A stretch of 64,000 nt of DNA from Ancistrus triradiatus (GCA_025084515.1 JAJAGP010000019.1:1190627-1254626); one strand, 5' to 3'. Counted from the first letter of the stretch, positions 12,819 through 24,054 are shown. Program-made: numbers and translations. Notes: generated by a model not told the origin, from the letters alone.

Positions 12819-15800
12819 AAAAAATATTTGTGTTAACCAGTATTAATTATTACAAAATAAGTAAATTATGATTGTGTTGAAGCTAGTACTAATGGTACTA
12901 AGTGGGTATTTGTGCATGATGGCCTGTTTTTTTAATAATCACATTTTTCTCTTTCTTTTCATGTGAAAGCTGCTTTCGATAACTCCAAAATCTGCTATAT
13001 TCTGGATGCCATTCTGTTTATCTACGCAGCTGTCCTAACTGTCCTTTACTGCAGGATGAAGGTACACCCTCATTATTGGCATAGCTTGTATAGGTACAAT
13101 GGTTTTAGAAAGCATTACCTCATTCCCAGTTATGCAATAATTGTTATAACATTTACAGATAAAGAACGAACTTGCAAACAAATCAGCCCCAAAGGTAAGG
13201 CTGGATATTGATGTTCTAGTACTTTTCAATATGATACAGTAATAACTTATACAAACCAATGACAATTATGTATGCATGATGGCAATTGCTTACTGTGGTT
13301 TTATGGAGAGATCTCAAGGTTATTCTGCTTATCAGATGTCTTAATTTTTTTTTCCACACAGTAATTATAACAGCATTTACTAAATGTCACAATTCCATGC
13401 AAACAGGTACAGTGTATCACAAAAGTGAGTACACCCCTCACATTTCTGCAGATATTTAAGTATATCTTTTCATGGGACAACACTGACAAAATGACACTTT
13501 GACACAATGAAAAGTGGTCTGTGTGCAGCTTATATAACAGTGTAAATTAATTCTTCCCTCAAAATAACTCAATATACAGCCATTAATGTCTAAACCACCG
13601 AGAACAAAAGTGAGTACACCACTAAGAGAGTACACCCCTAAGAGACTACACCCCTAAATGTCCAAATTGAGCACTGCTTGTCATTTTCCCTCCAAAATGT
13701 CATGTGACTCGTTAGTGTTACTAGGTCTCAGGTTTGCATAGGGAGCAGGTGTGTTCAATTTTGTAGTATAGCTCTCACACTCTCTCATACTGGTCACTGA
13801 AAGGTCCACCATGGTACTTCATGGCAAAGAAGTCTCTGAGAATCTTAAAAGACGATTTGTTGCGCTACATGAAGATGGCCAAGGCTACAGGAAGATTGCC
13901 AACACTCTCAAACTGAGCTACAGCACAGTTGCCAAGATCATCCAGCGTTTTAAAAGAGCAGGGTCCACTCAGAACAGACCTCGCGTTGGTCGTCCAAAGA
14001 AGCTGAGTGCACATGCTCAGCGTCACATCCAAATGCTGTCTTTGAAAGATAGGCGCAGGAGTGCCATCAGCATTGCTGCAGAGATTGAAGAGGTGGGGGG
14101 GTCAGCTTGTCAGTGCTCAGACCATACGCCACACACTACATCAAAATTGGTCTGCATGGCTGTCACCCCAGAAGGAAGCCTCTTCTGAGGTCTGTACAAA
14201 AGAAAGTTTGCTGAAGACATGTCAACAAAGGACATGGATTTCTGGAACCATGTCCTATGGTCTGATGAGACCAAGATTAATTTGTTTGGTTCAGATGGTC
14301 TAAAGCATGTGTGGCGGAAATCAGGTGAGGAGTACAAAGATAAGCGTGTCATGCCTACGGTCAAGCATGGTGGTGGGAATGCCATGGTCTGGGGCTGCAT
14401 GAGTGCAGCAGGTGTTGGGGAGTTACATTTCATTGAGGGACACATGAACTCCAGTATGTACTGTGAAATACTGAAGCAGAGCATGATCCCCTCCCTCCGG
14501 AAACTGGGTCGCAGGGCAGTGTTCCAGCATGATAATGACCCCAAACACACGTCTAAGATGACCACTGCTTTATTGAAGAGGCTGAGGGTAAAGGTGATGG
14601 ACTGGCCAAGCATGTCTCCAGACCTAAACCCAATAGAACATATTTGGGGCATCCGTGATGTCGTCAAGAAGGAGTGGACAAGCATTCCAGTGGCAACCTG
14701 TGAAGCTCTGGTAAACTCCATGCCCAGGAAAGTTAAGGCAGTTCTGGAAAATAATGGTGGCCACACAAAATACTGACACTTCAGGAACTTTCACTAAGGG
14801 GTGTACTCACTTTTGTTGCCGGTGGTTGAGACATTAATGGCTGTATATTTTGAGGGAAGAACAAATTTACACTGTTATATAAGCTGCACACAGACCACTT
14901 TTCATTGTGTCAAAGTGTCATTTTGTCAGTGTTGTCCCATGAAAAGATATACTTAAATATCTGCAGAAATGTGAGGGGTGTACTCACTTTTGTGATACAC
15001 TGTATAATAGACTACACCTAGAAGTATTTTCCTCTTATTACCTGGGGTTCACAGAAACGCTCTTCAGCTGGCATTAATATATTAGACAACGATTTAGATT
15101 TAATCATTGTGAGTTACTTTCATGATGTTACATGAAAGAACACACAAAGCATTCATATGTATTGTGATATGGAAAACATGACGGCATTTCTTTAAAATCT
15201 TCTCTACAAGTACACCATGTCTCTCTGTTTCTTCCTTTGCATGTCCCACTTCCTCATCATTTTTATGTATGCAGCATTTCTCACACAGCAAATGCTGAAG
15301 TGAATGTGTGCCTTATGGTGACTTATTTATTCTGAATACGATCAACCGTTCACAATGTATGGTGTTATAACTTGATTGTTGACAGATATTCAAGCTGCAT
15401 CAAATGCTGATCATACTCTGTGAATACTGTTCATGCTCTCAAAATATTTTCCCTTCTGTCCCATTTTTGCAGAAGGATGCAGAAGAACGGGTGTATGAAG
15501 TGAGTTTTACCATTTCTTTTTAATAATAGGTTTTGTCAGTGCAGAGAGCAAGCTGGATTTGGAGAGCACTGCATGGCATACTCAAGTCAAATGGGTCAAA
15601 GAACTTTATACTGAATAGCTAGACATAAGAACATCCAGACGCCAACCATTCATAGAGATATTTAGAATGCTTTGCTTAACATTTGACACTAGAATGTCAT
15701 CAAAGAACAGATTAACTGTTACAGTAGCAACCTGGCAAGCAGAAAAAGCCACTTGAGAGGGGACCACAAGCAGGTAAACCAAAAAGAAAATAAAAGACGA

Positions 15801-17909
15801 CAGCGCACAGAATATAGCAGAAAGATTACCTCAATGCACAACAAAATCTAACCACACATTATGTAAGCTGCACCACATCACAAAACAGACATGGCCATTT
15901 TAAAACTATGAAATGTTCAGCTAAAGGAACAGCCAGATCCCTGTCTAAATATTACACAAAAGACCATTCCCACTACCCACATAACTTGGAGAAAGGGCAC
16001 AATCTTCTGTAGATTTATGGGGGTGGCACATGGCTCGGTGGGTAGCACCGTCACCTCACCGCAAGATGGGTTTGATCCCCAGGTGGAGCGGGCTGGGGCC
16101 TTTCAGTGTGGAGTCTGCATATTCTTCCCGTGTCTCGGGTTTCCTCCCACAGTCCAAAGACATGCATTAAGTTGACTGATTATGCTATATATACAGTATA
16201 TATATATACGTATATATATACATAGTCAGTCACTGATTGTGCAAGTTCTCCTACTTAGAAAGATGAGAGAGGTCTGTAATTTACATCATAGGTCCACTTC
16301 AACTAAGAGACAAAATGAGAAAAAAATCCAGAAAATCACACAGAATTTTAAAGAATTTAATTGTAAATCATGGTGGAAAATAAGTATTTGGTCACCTACA
16401 AAAAAGCAAGATTACTATCTCTCACAGACCTGTAACTTCTTCTTTAAGAAGCTCTTCTGTCCTCCACTCGTTACCTGTATTAATGGCACCTGTTTGACCT
16501 GATTATCTGTATAAAAGACACCTGTCCACAGCCTCAAACAGTCAGACTCCAAACTCAACCATGGCCAAGACCAAAGAGCTGTCGAAGGACACCAGGAAGA
16601 AAATTGTAGACCTGCACCAGGCTGGGAAGAGTGAATCTACAAAAGGAAAGCAGGTTGGTGTGAATAAATCAACTGTGGGAGCAATTGTAAGACATACAAG
16701 ACCATTGATAATCTCCCTCGAACTGGGGCTCCACGCAAGATCTCATCCTGTGGGTCAAAATGATCATGAGAACTACACGGAGGGACCTGATGAATGACCT
16801 GCAGAGAGCTGGGACCAAAGTAACAAAGACTACCATCAGTAACACACTACGCCGAGAGGGACTCGAACCTGCAGTGCCAGGCGTGCCCCCCTGCTTAAGC
16901 CAGTACATGTCCAGGCCCGTCTGAAGTTTGCCAGAGAGCATATGGATGATCCAGAAGAATATTGGGAGAATATCATGTGGTCAGATGAAACCAAAATGGG
17001 ACTGTGGTAGCCTAGCGGGGAGGGTACTGGACTATGAACCAGAAGGTCCAGGGTTCAAATCCCAGCTCTGCAAATCCAAGCTGCCACTGTTGGGTCCTTG
17101 AGCAAGGCCCTTAACCCACAATTGCTTGGATTGTAAGACTGTATAACTTGTAAGTCGCTCTGGATAAGGGCGTCTGCTAAATGCTGTAAATGTAAAATGT
17201 AAATGTAAAATAGAACTTTTTGGTAAAAGCTCAATTCGCTGTGTTTGGAGGAAGAAGAATTCTGAATTGCACCATACCTACTGTGAAGCATGGGGGTGGA
17301 AACATCATGCTTTGGGGCTGTTTTTCTGCAAAGGGGACAGGACGACTGATCCGTGTGTAAGGGAAGAATGAACGGGGCCATGTATCGTAAGATTTTAAGC
17401 CAAAACCTCCTTCCATCAGTGAGAGCATTGAAGATGGAACGTGGCTGGGTCTTCCAGCAAGACAATGATCCCAAACACACCGCTCGAGCAACGAAGGAGT
17501 GGCTCCGTAAAAAGCATTTCAATGTCCTGCAGTGGCCTAGCCAGTCTCCAGACTTCAACCCCATAGAAAATTTGTGGAGGGAGTTGAAAGTCCGGGTTGC
17601 CCCAAAACATCACTGCTCTTGAGGAGATCTGCATGAAGGAATGGACCAAAATACCAGCTACAGTGTGTGCAAAGGTAGTGAAGACTTACAGGAAATGTTT
17701 GACCTCTGTCATTGTCAACAAAGGTTATGTTACAAAGTATTGAGTTGAACCAAATTTATTGAACAAATACTTATTTTCCACCAGAATTTACAATTAAATT
17801 CTTTAAAAATCCTACAATGTGATTTCCTGGATTTTTTTTCCCTCATTTTGTCTCTCATAGTTGAAATGTACCTCTGATGAAAATTACAGACCTCTCTCAT
17901 TTTTCTCTC

Positions 17910-17940
<31 letters not shown>

Positions 17941-20900
17941 GATCTATATATGTTACATTCCAGACCTCCTGCTGTGATATTAAGCAGGTTTGAATTCGGA
18001 TTTGGTTTGCTATTTTTTGCCCCCCATATTAGTTTTTGAAGACTAAATTTCATATTTTCAGTGTGAGATGAAGCTTGAACCACAAGTATTTTCATCAACT
18101 TTAACAAGGGTACCAGTAACTCTAAATTCTTCGTTGTACTGTAGTTTTTATGAGCAGTATTCCATAGTGTAAGGGTGTCCAATACTGGCTGGAGAGCTCT
18201 TATTTGTGCTCTTTGTTTACTGTAGTTCTCATATTTATGGAGACAGAGCTATGAATGGTTGAGGATCCATGTACAGTATTCAGATATATTCTTGAGTAAT
18301 CTAGTTATTATAAGATAACTATATATAAGTACTGTCTTCATATGTATTCCGCTGAATTGTCTTTATAATTTTATAATTGTCATCTTAAATATAAATAAAT
18401 GGGAATACATGTGACTAGCTTTTATGTTTGTTTTGTAGTATTTCAATCAGCATACAACTATGAATTACTCTATGTAGAGCAATACCTTCATTATGCTTAT
18501 TGTTTATATATAACCATGTTGATTTTATTCATTGGTCAAAGCCAAGTAACACAACAGTCAGTAATGTGTGTCATAACATGGGCTATAATGAAACCGTAAA
18601 AACAGAAGCTACAGCTGCAACAGATGTCTTGCAACCAAGTCATGGAGTTTTCAAACTGACACGGATTTTTTTTTTATTATTCAGCTGTTGAGCCAAAAAA
18701 TGTAGGTAACGAAATATATTTTGCAAAAAAAATGCCTAAAGATACCCAGAGTCCAGGCCTGAGTTGAAAATAATGTTGTCGTATTGAATGAGAAGACAGG
18801 ATAATTGGAATAAAACATTCATCATTCATTCATCTTATCCGCTTGATCCTAGTCAGGGTCGCGAGAGAGCCGGTGCCTAGCCGGCAACACAGGGCACAAG
18901 GCAGGAACAACCCTAGACACGGCGCCAATCCATCATATTGCGCACACACTCATACCCACACTCAAACTCTAAGGGGCACTTTGGAAACGCCAATTAACCT
19001 AACACACGTCTTTGGCCTGTGGGAGGAAACCGGAGTACCCGGAGAAAACCCACACGAACACGGGAAGAACATGCAAACTCCACACAGGCGGAGATGAACC
19101 GGCAGTGAGGCGACAGTGCTAACCTCTGCACCACTGTGCCACCCGGAATACAACAACAATAGCTTTAATATTATTATGTGATAATGTTATAAGATAAATA
19201 TGTAATATTTAGATGTAGGATGTGTTTGAATTGGCAATTAAAATAATTCATTCATCTTCACATTATGAAGAATGTGTATGTATTTGTTTAGATTAACAAT
19301 GACCTCAGTTTAGCCTCTAATTGCTAAAGTACTCATTTCATCACTTTAGATGTAAGCATTGCATAACCAGAATTGAACAACACAGTACTACACACAACAC
19401 TGTGGTTGTTAAGAGTTTCCTTTTCCCATGGTGTCTATTAGAGTTTAGTTACATACTGTTTAGTTGTCATATTCAGTGGGTTTTAATACTGCTGGCAAAA
19501 ATGATGGAATCACCTCACTTAAGACACCAGACAAGTTTTGTTTAAAACCTTAACCTGCTGAATTTGGAAAATATTCCTCAAACAAGTTAGACTTCACTAA
19601 TAAAAATCAATATTCTGCATGAAACTGGTTCCAGCTTCCTCAAATAGCAGCTGACAGATCAGCTTGCAGGATGGAGCATTGTCATGGACATTTTTTCCAA
19701 ACGCCACCATACATTTTCAGTTGGACTGAAATCCTGACTGTGGGCTGGCCATGCCATTGAGTTGGTGTGCCTTTTCTGATTTAAAAAAGGTTTAACACTG
19801 CATTATCATGAAAACTGACTTCATCATCATCAAACCTGTTCCCTAGTGACTGATCAGTGTACACCTGTGTAATGACAGTTCAAAGATTGCCCTCTAACCT
19901 GGTCATTTACCTGACATGTAACCCCATATCATAACTGAGTGAGGAAACTTGATTGTTTTCATCCATCAGTCATTTTTATATGTGTCATTAGAACAGCACC
20001 AGTTCTAGCATCACCTCCTTGGCCAAAGCAGATTCATGCTTCATTACTGAATATCACATTCATCCAGTCATCCACTCTCCATGATTGGTTCCATTGAGCC
20101 CACCATGTTTAGCTTTTATGGTGATCTTCATTCAATTTAATCCATTTCATTTGGCCAGTTCTTACTGTTTCCGCCCCTTTGTTGTTCATGTTTTGTTGTC
20201 CATTGAAAGGCATACTTCTGGGGTTTTCCGTCCTGATGCTCTGACATCCCCTTGTTTCCCTTTCCATAATACTCGAATCATATTTTACACACAGCTGACT
20301 GAACACCCAGCTTTTGCCACACCCTTTCCATTCCTTCAGTTGACATTTTTCTTGTTGGTGTTGTGTTTTCTTTAAATTAGCCCATCCAACAGTATGTTAA
20401 TGCTTGTAAGCAATATAATTTAACTGTAGACTAGTTTATTTTTTTGCTGGTATTTATTTTACAACTGCAAGATCTTTCATAATTACACAATTTGTTGCTC
20501 AACATTGAGTGATTGCATAAAACTGGGCGACAAAGACTTTGCTTCCTGAATAACTTTGGGTGTTATTTATGAAGTTTGGGCTGCTGGTCAAGAAAAGCAC
20601 CTTCAATTTTTCCTTTCACATACTTTTTGTAGTTAACACGCATTATTGGGATTCCCTGTCATATTTTAAGTCTACTTGTACAGTGACCACAAGCTATCAT
20701 GACTTTATTGGTTTGTCAAGCAGTAAAGCAAAACCACTTAGCTCAAGACTTGGTGTTTCAGTTCAATACATTTGTTTTAAATGTTTCTCTGCGTTCCCAC
20801 ATCATAGAGCAAAGCAAATTATTTTTTCTAGTATAATCTCATTTTGTTCAGTCAGCAAAACTTTTGAAAAACAAAGTTGTCATATCTATAATTTGCTCAT

Positions 20901-21231
20901 TTGCTATGAAGTAAAAGACTGGTTGAACATTCTGTGTGATGATTCCATCATTTTCGCTTTAAATCACTTTGATGTTTTAAATCTAAACTATCACTGCTTT
21001 GCTAAAATCAGGAATGCCTTCAGCTAAACATACCTTATACAGTCTGGTGCAGCTCACACGCTAGCGGCCATGTGCATGGCTGAACATAAACAGTCAGATT
21101 TTAAAGGTTGGGGTTTGGCCTGTGAGACTTCTACTGAAATGCCACTTCCTCTCTCACTCTTTCTCTTTCAGGGGCTTTCTCATCAGACTCAGGACACCTA
21201 CGAGTCCCTCCAACTCAAACACAAACCATAG
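8460..21231 (+). CDS. fcer1g: Fc receptor gamma chain, copy A (five exons)
   Basis: ITAM signalling adaptor that pairs with Fc and other activating receptors at the plasma membrane and recruits Syk. Coding exons: 8460-8523, 12970-13061, 13159-13194, 15473-15499 and 21172-21231, all with GT/AG borders and matching phases, giving 92 residues (human FCER1G has 86). Exon 1 encodes a signal peptide, MKPAGFSAFSLLPLSMIIGH. Exon 2 encodes a very short ectodomain and the membrane segment, with the dimerising Cys and the intramembrane Asp in CYILDAILF and the exit sequence LYCRMK. Exon 3 encodes a basic linker. Exons 4-5 form one ITAM, YEGL then seven residues then YESL. The ectodomain is too short and the ITAM too single for CD247. 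Introns hold many transposons. A second copy lies at 41575-47939. It may correspond to fcer1g or fcer1gl of other fishes. Confidence 0.93.
8524..10430. other. fcer1g copy A intron 1, first part
   Basis: No exon or intact element is seen. Parts of about 8560-9670 align by eye with copy B intron 1 (41640-43165), for example the runs around 9030-9110 and 9500-9620. A 60-70 residue open frame begins at 10241 without recognisable homology. Confidence 0.4.
10434..12045. mobile_element. Fold-back group A Tc1 composite made of two left halves
   Basis: Both ends are the same terminal repeat: GGGCAAAAAAGTATTTAGTC on the left and its inverse ending GCGCCACTGTATA on the right. The left part reads forward through the transposase N-terminus (MAKTKELSKDT at about 10781) into the ENYH/VWRKKNAEL region. 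From about 11457 the sequence reverses and runs back through the N-terminus (MAKTKELLKDT, minus strand, ending about 11672) to a left-end repeat. The arms are about 580 bp (10434-11012 and 11457-12042). No DDE C-terminus is present, so it cannot encode a working transposase. Confidence 0.75.
11085..11345 (+). repeat. Tandem duplication inside the fold-back Tc1
   Basis: A stretch of about 125 bp (11085-11207) is followed at once by a second copy (11208-11345) containing the same CACACTACGCTGAGAGGG and TAAGCCAGTACATGT words. The second copy has many single-base insertions, mostly lengthening short homopolymers. It may be a real duplication or an assembly artefact. Confidence 0.7.
12048..12450 (-). 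pseudogene. Tc1-like transposase fragment (group F)
   Basis: On the minus strand a frame up to 12323 reads through motifs SVMVWGCVSALGKGQLHF and INAEKYTEILEQH, the central part of a Tc1-like catalytic domain. It is cut at ILEQH by the adjoining group A composite, so the group A insertion is probably the younger event. Upstream (12324-12450) further degraded N-terminal sequence continues. The remaining C-terminus was not found on the far side. Confidence 0.7.
12747..12814. repeat. (TA)n microsatellite
   Basis: About 34 uninterrupted TA units in fcer1g copy A intron 1, with a short imperfect TA tract just before it. Confidence 0.97.
13410..15002 (+). mobile_element. Full-length Tc1-like element (group B) with long inverted repeats
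   Basis: The element is flanked by TA on both sides. It opens CAGTGTATCACAAAAGTGAG and closes with the exact inverse. The inverted repeats run roughly 180 bp (to about 13590 and from about 14830), giving a total of 1593 bp. It lies in fcer1g copy A intron 3, on the same strand. Copy B lacks it at the matching position, so it inserted after the duplication or was lost from copy B. It is the best preserved Tc1 copy in the window. Confidence 0.92.
13811..14776 (+). pseudogene. Tc1-like transposase, frameshifted
   Basis: The start is MVLHGKEVSENLKRRFVALH at 13811. The paired-type HTH region runs to about 14090 (motif KIANTLKLSYSTVAKIIQRF, then a GRPKKLSAH linker). A run of seven G at about 14096 shifts the frame, and further indels between 14100 and 14215 follow before the catalytic domain resumes in the original frame. 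The DDE residues lie in SDETK, HDNDPKH and SPDLNPIEH, the third acidic residue being Glu. With at least two frame breaks no single full-length protein can be made. Confidence 0.9.
16017..16175 (+). repeat. Dispersed repeat, GGCACGGTGGCTCAGTGGGT type (group G)
   Basis: It starts GGGGGTGGCACATGGCTCGG and ends near TTTCCTCCCACAGTCCAAAG. The same unit occurs at 18825-19143, 24286-24390, 28700-28870, 30950-31110 and 60593-60715. It is a very common teleost genomic repeat; its class is not settled from this sequence. Confidence 0.75.
16561..17750 (+). pseudogene. Tc1-like transposase split by a SINE
   Basis: The N-terminus (MAKTKELSKDTRKKIVDLHQ, with HTH motif KQVGVNKSTVGAIVRHT) reads to a frame break near 16760. 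The central part is shifted, and the catalytic part is cut at the first acidic motif by the SINE at 16998. A second frame, from about 17353, gives the QQDNDPKH and PIENLW motifs and ends early after RVAPKHHCS. It is a nonfunctional relic. Confidence 0.85.
16998..17206 (+). mobile_element. tRNA-derived SINE with AAAAT target duplication
   Basis: The 5' part holds pol III box A-like TAGCCTAGCGGG and box B-like GGTTCAAATCC. The body ends TCTGGATAAGGGCGTCTGCT and a short AAATGT-repeat tail. AAAAT flanks both sides (993-997 and 207-211 of the respective kilobases), and removing the SINE restores the Tc1 sequence. Other copies lie at 23802, 25524, 29673 and 43168, with fragments at 47281 and 56701. 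The tail resembles the widespread fish SINE group described as Mermaid-like. Confidence 0.9.
17909..17934. repeat. (TA)n microsatellite at the right end of a Tc1 element
   Basis: About 13 TA units directly adjoin the eroded right end of the group A element. Confidence 0.9.
18825..19143 (-). repeat. Dispersed repeat group G, longest copy
   Basis: It runs from CATTCATTCATCTTATCCGC to CACCACTGTGCCACC. It contains TGGGAGGAAACCGGAGTACC and CCACACAGGCGGAG words typical of this abundant teleost repeat. It is inverse to the copies at 16017 and 30950. Frames here are low-complexity shadows. Confidence 0.8.
19478..20400 (-). mobile_element. Decayed Tc1-like relic
   Basis: It opens TACTGCTGGCAAAAATGATG, like the terminal repeat of a fish Tc1 group. 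The interior reads, in minus orientation, as broken transposase-like segments, for example around WMNVIFS near 20060 and GWPAHSQDF near 19730. There is no intact frame. The right end is not clear. Confidence 0.5.
20401..21171. other. fcer1g copy A intron 4, last part
   Basis: AT-rich intron. A 155-codon open stretch at 20560-21027 has skewed composition and no domain. A segment near 20990-21030 aligns with copy B near 47710. The last 50 bp before exon 5 are almost identical to copy B. Confidence 0.4.
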
Positions 21232-21493
21232 CAAGGTTGTAACAAAAAAACAAAAGAATGTTATCCCATCCTGTTCCTTCCATTTCTTTGCACATTCAAA
21301 CGATCTTACTCCTATCATTTACACTGATATAAAGCTGTATTATTTACATTGTGCAGCTTCATACATTTATATTTACTGTTTATATATTTAGCTGTTGCTA
21401 AATGCTTTATATCACTTATTGTTTTATTGTGATGAACAAATAAGTCTAGACCATGTGATCATTGCTCAGAACTTCAGGTGGTGCAACCACATT

Positions 21494-21723
21494 CATTCAA
21501 AAGTCAAGTCAAGTCAAGTCAGATGTATTTATATAGCGCTTTTTACAATGGAGCATTGTCTCAAAGCAACTTTACAAGTTTAGATTATCTCCTAATAACT
21601 ACGTCCAATCCCAAATTGAGCAAGCCTAGGGCGACAGTGGCAAGGAAAAACTCCTTAGTTCTAGGAAGAAACCTTGAGAGGACCAAGACTCAAAAAGGGA
21701 CCCAACCTCCTTGGGCGGCGTAG
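21494..21723 (+). repeat. Dispersed SINE-like repeat (TATTTATATAGCGCTTTT type)
   Basis: It contains ATTTATATAGCGCTTTTTAC, GCGACAGTGGCAAGGAAAAA and AGAAACCTTGAGAGGACCAA, words of a high-copy repeat found in many otophysan fishes. It lies about 260 bp after the fcer1g copy A stop codon and could be part of its 3'UTR. Confidence 0.7.
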
Positions 21724-21896
21724 ATGATAAATCTAAGAGCGAAACTAAAGTCATGGAGTCAAAGTTCAAATAAAATGTGAATATAACATACAAAATATCA
21801 TATAAAAATACTGTACAATGCAATTTTTAGAATTGTAAGAAGATCTAGCAGAATGTCATACACATGCCCATGTTTCAAATATTTTAAGCTCAAATG

Positions 21897-21904
<8 letters not shown>

Positions 21905-21984
<80 letters not shown>
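21905..21984. repeat. (TA)n microsatellite
   Basis: About 80 bp of TA with one phase slip (AATATATTATAT), downstream of fcer1g copy A. Confidence 0.95.
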
Positions 21985-21989
<5 letters not shown>

Positions 21990-23795
21990 AAAGAAATCTT
22001 AATAGATAAAAGAACAAAAACACAATGTTTTCTTTTTCTTAGCTAGTACAGGTCGGTAGAATTTGGCCTAAAAGCTATTTATATAAATCCATATTTTCTC
22101 TTATGTGAGCATTATAGGCTCAGTTCAAATTTAACTGGCATGCACTTGTTTAGTCATATACATCTTTGTTACTGCACCATAAATGACATATATTGTATTC
22201 ACTCTTTTCTTAAAACCATATTAAATGTAATTTATTTTGTTGCTTGTACTATGTTATTATGTTATACAGTATTTATTAAAGGGACATGAATTTGGCAACA
22301 AATGTTTTACAGTTATTGAAATCACTTTAAAGCCAAAACTGTCTAACTGTATGAAATTGTTTTTTATATAGTTTATAAGTTAACCCATCAGACAGTCCAA
22401 CCATCAGACATTCTTAGGATGCAAAAACGCCTAAAAATTAACTGGAAGCGATTGAGTCACATACAAATGTCATACTAAGCAGAGCTGTACTACCAGAGAA
22501 GACAGTAGCAGCAGTGATGAGTCGTGGTAGTAGTAATTTCAGTAATGCTCCTGTAAAGTATCTCACTCTTACCTCTTCTTTCCACATACACAAACCTCAC
22601 ATTTACATCTGAAATTTGTGAAATGATTTTTAATTCAATTAAATGATTCTTCTAACAGTCTTACTGCTTTGTTCTGCTGCTGAGAAACAGTCATTTGTCT
22701 GAGCACACCTCCTGTTTGGTGACTATATCGGTTGTCTGACAGAAATAGAGTTCAGCTAGATGATGTCGCAGGAAGATGAGGCTTGTTCGTACGCATCCTC
22801 ATGTGGCTAAGCTTTACTTATCACAAATCATTGTCATGAGAATCATTGTGAAATTGTGTGAGAATCAGGAGAATCATCTGCAATATAAAGCAACCTGGGT
22901 AAAATGAAATGTCATGGTGATTTGTAACAAATGGAAAGTTGTAATGAAATCCTATCAGCCAACATGTAGGAACATCACATTTACTTTCAAAATTTCACAC
23001 ACACAAGTTAGATTTAAAATGCTGTTAAAACTAAAAGGAATTCATTTAAAATGTTTCTAAAAGAAGGTTCCCTTGAGTTTTCCTACACAGTGTGTTACTG
23101 TTAATGAAGGATAGATCCCAAGTCTTAAGGAGGTTTAGAGGTAAATTATTTTAGCTCCAAGATCTATTATGTATTAGTATTTAACATAAATTAGTACTCC
23201 ATATTTAGGAACTTATAGAATATTGAAATTGTAGATTTAAATTCAGTAGAAATCCAGGAAATAATTTTAATACCATACAAATGATTTCATTTGAATACAT
23301 CATCAGTAACACACTGTTAGTGGGACATTCAAGTCAGGTACAATGATGTATATGTAGTGTCTCTGTTTAGCTTCCATTAGGTTATGAAGTTGCATGTCAA
23401 TATATGATTAATGCTTACTAGGGGTGTAATGATACCCCAGATGAGGTTGGCCTGCAAACTGGTGCTGTACCACTGTTCCACTTTACCAACAATCACCTGT
23501 AGGCTACAGCACTGTATGGAGTACTTCTGCTGTGTGTGGACATAAGTGTTACTTTTGAGGCATTTTGAAGTGAGCGAATAACATGTCATTTTCAACTCAA
23601 GCACCAGAGGGCAGCATTAACTCAAATTCATTTAATGGCCAATGTGGTCATGTCTCAACCTCACACTATTTGTTAAAGTCCCTTGTGGGTTTACCAAGCA
23701 GGTGACGGTCTATCAGTGCTTTCAGATTTTCTCTTACTCAACTTACACACAAATCTCCACATGGTTGTTGGAGATTTGCAGAAGAAGATGCTAAC
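21985..23795. other. Downstream flank of fcer1g copy A, no gene seen
   Basis: Colinear pieces match copy B: near 22690-22800 with 49510-49620, 23080-23160 with 50030-50100, and 23470-23650 with 51700-51880. No conserved reading frame is visible, so this is best read as non-coding duplicated flank. Confidence 0.5.
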
Positions 23796-23801
23796 GAAAC
23801 T

Positions 23802-24004
23802 GTGACTGTGGTAGCCTAGTGGGTAAGGTACTGGACTATGGACCACAAGGTCCAGGGTTCAAATCCCACCTCTGCCAAGCTGCCACTGTTGGGTCCTTGA
23901 GCAAGGCCCTTAACTGCTTGGCCCTTAATTGCTTGGATTGTAAGACTGTATCAATTGTAAGTCGCTCTGGATAAGGGTGTCTGCTAAATGCTGTAAATGT
24001 AAAT
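23802..24004 (+). mobile_element. tRNA-derived SINE with GAAACT target duplication
   Basis: It has the box A-like TAGCCTAGTGGG, the box B-like GGTTCAAATCC and the GGATAAGGGTGTCTGCTAAA tail. GAAACT at 23796-23801 is repeated at 24005-24010. It contains a small internal repeat of the GCTTGG(A/C) segment. Confidence 0.9.
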
Positions 24005-24054
24005 GAAACTCAAGTCAGCTTCTAAAAACAAATAAAACAGGTTTGGCATAAAAG

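Larger units (their letters stand above)
16222..17905 (+). mobile_element. Tc1-like element (group A) interrupted by a SINE, tips replaced by (TA)n
   Basis: Internal terminal-repeat sequence starts at AGTCAGTCACTGATTGTG. The transposase begins with MAKTKELSKDTRKK at 16561, and the right repeat ends near 17905. The outermost bases of both terminal repeats are gone and are replaced by TA-rich sequence. A SINE (16998-17206) sits in the catalytic domain between the DETK and ELFGKS-like segments. C-terminal motifs FQQDNDPKHTA (about 17450) and SPDFNPIENLW (about 17545) are still legible. Located in fcer1g copy A intron 4. Confidence 0.88.

Noticed and set aside
12463..12846. 127-codon frame through a (TA)n tract
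   Set aside because: A large part is an alternating Tyr-Ile run from the microsatellite.
16998..17075. Possible tRNA gene (box A and box B present)
   Set aside because: It is the head of a dispersed SINE with several copies and target duplications; no cloverleaf was convincing.
18843..19097. 84-codon frame in a G-repeat
   Set aside because: It lies wholly inside a high-copy repeat and is His/Thr-rich from a CACACA run.
20560..21027. 155-codon plus-strand frame in fcer1g copy A intron 4
   Set aside because: It is AT-rich with Phe/Ser/Lys bias and no domain; the related part of copy B is not open.
12970..21231. CD247 (CD3 zeta) as the identity of the ITAM genes
   Set aside because: Only one ITAM and a short tail are encoded; CD247 has three ITAMs.
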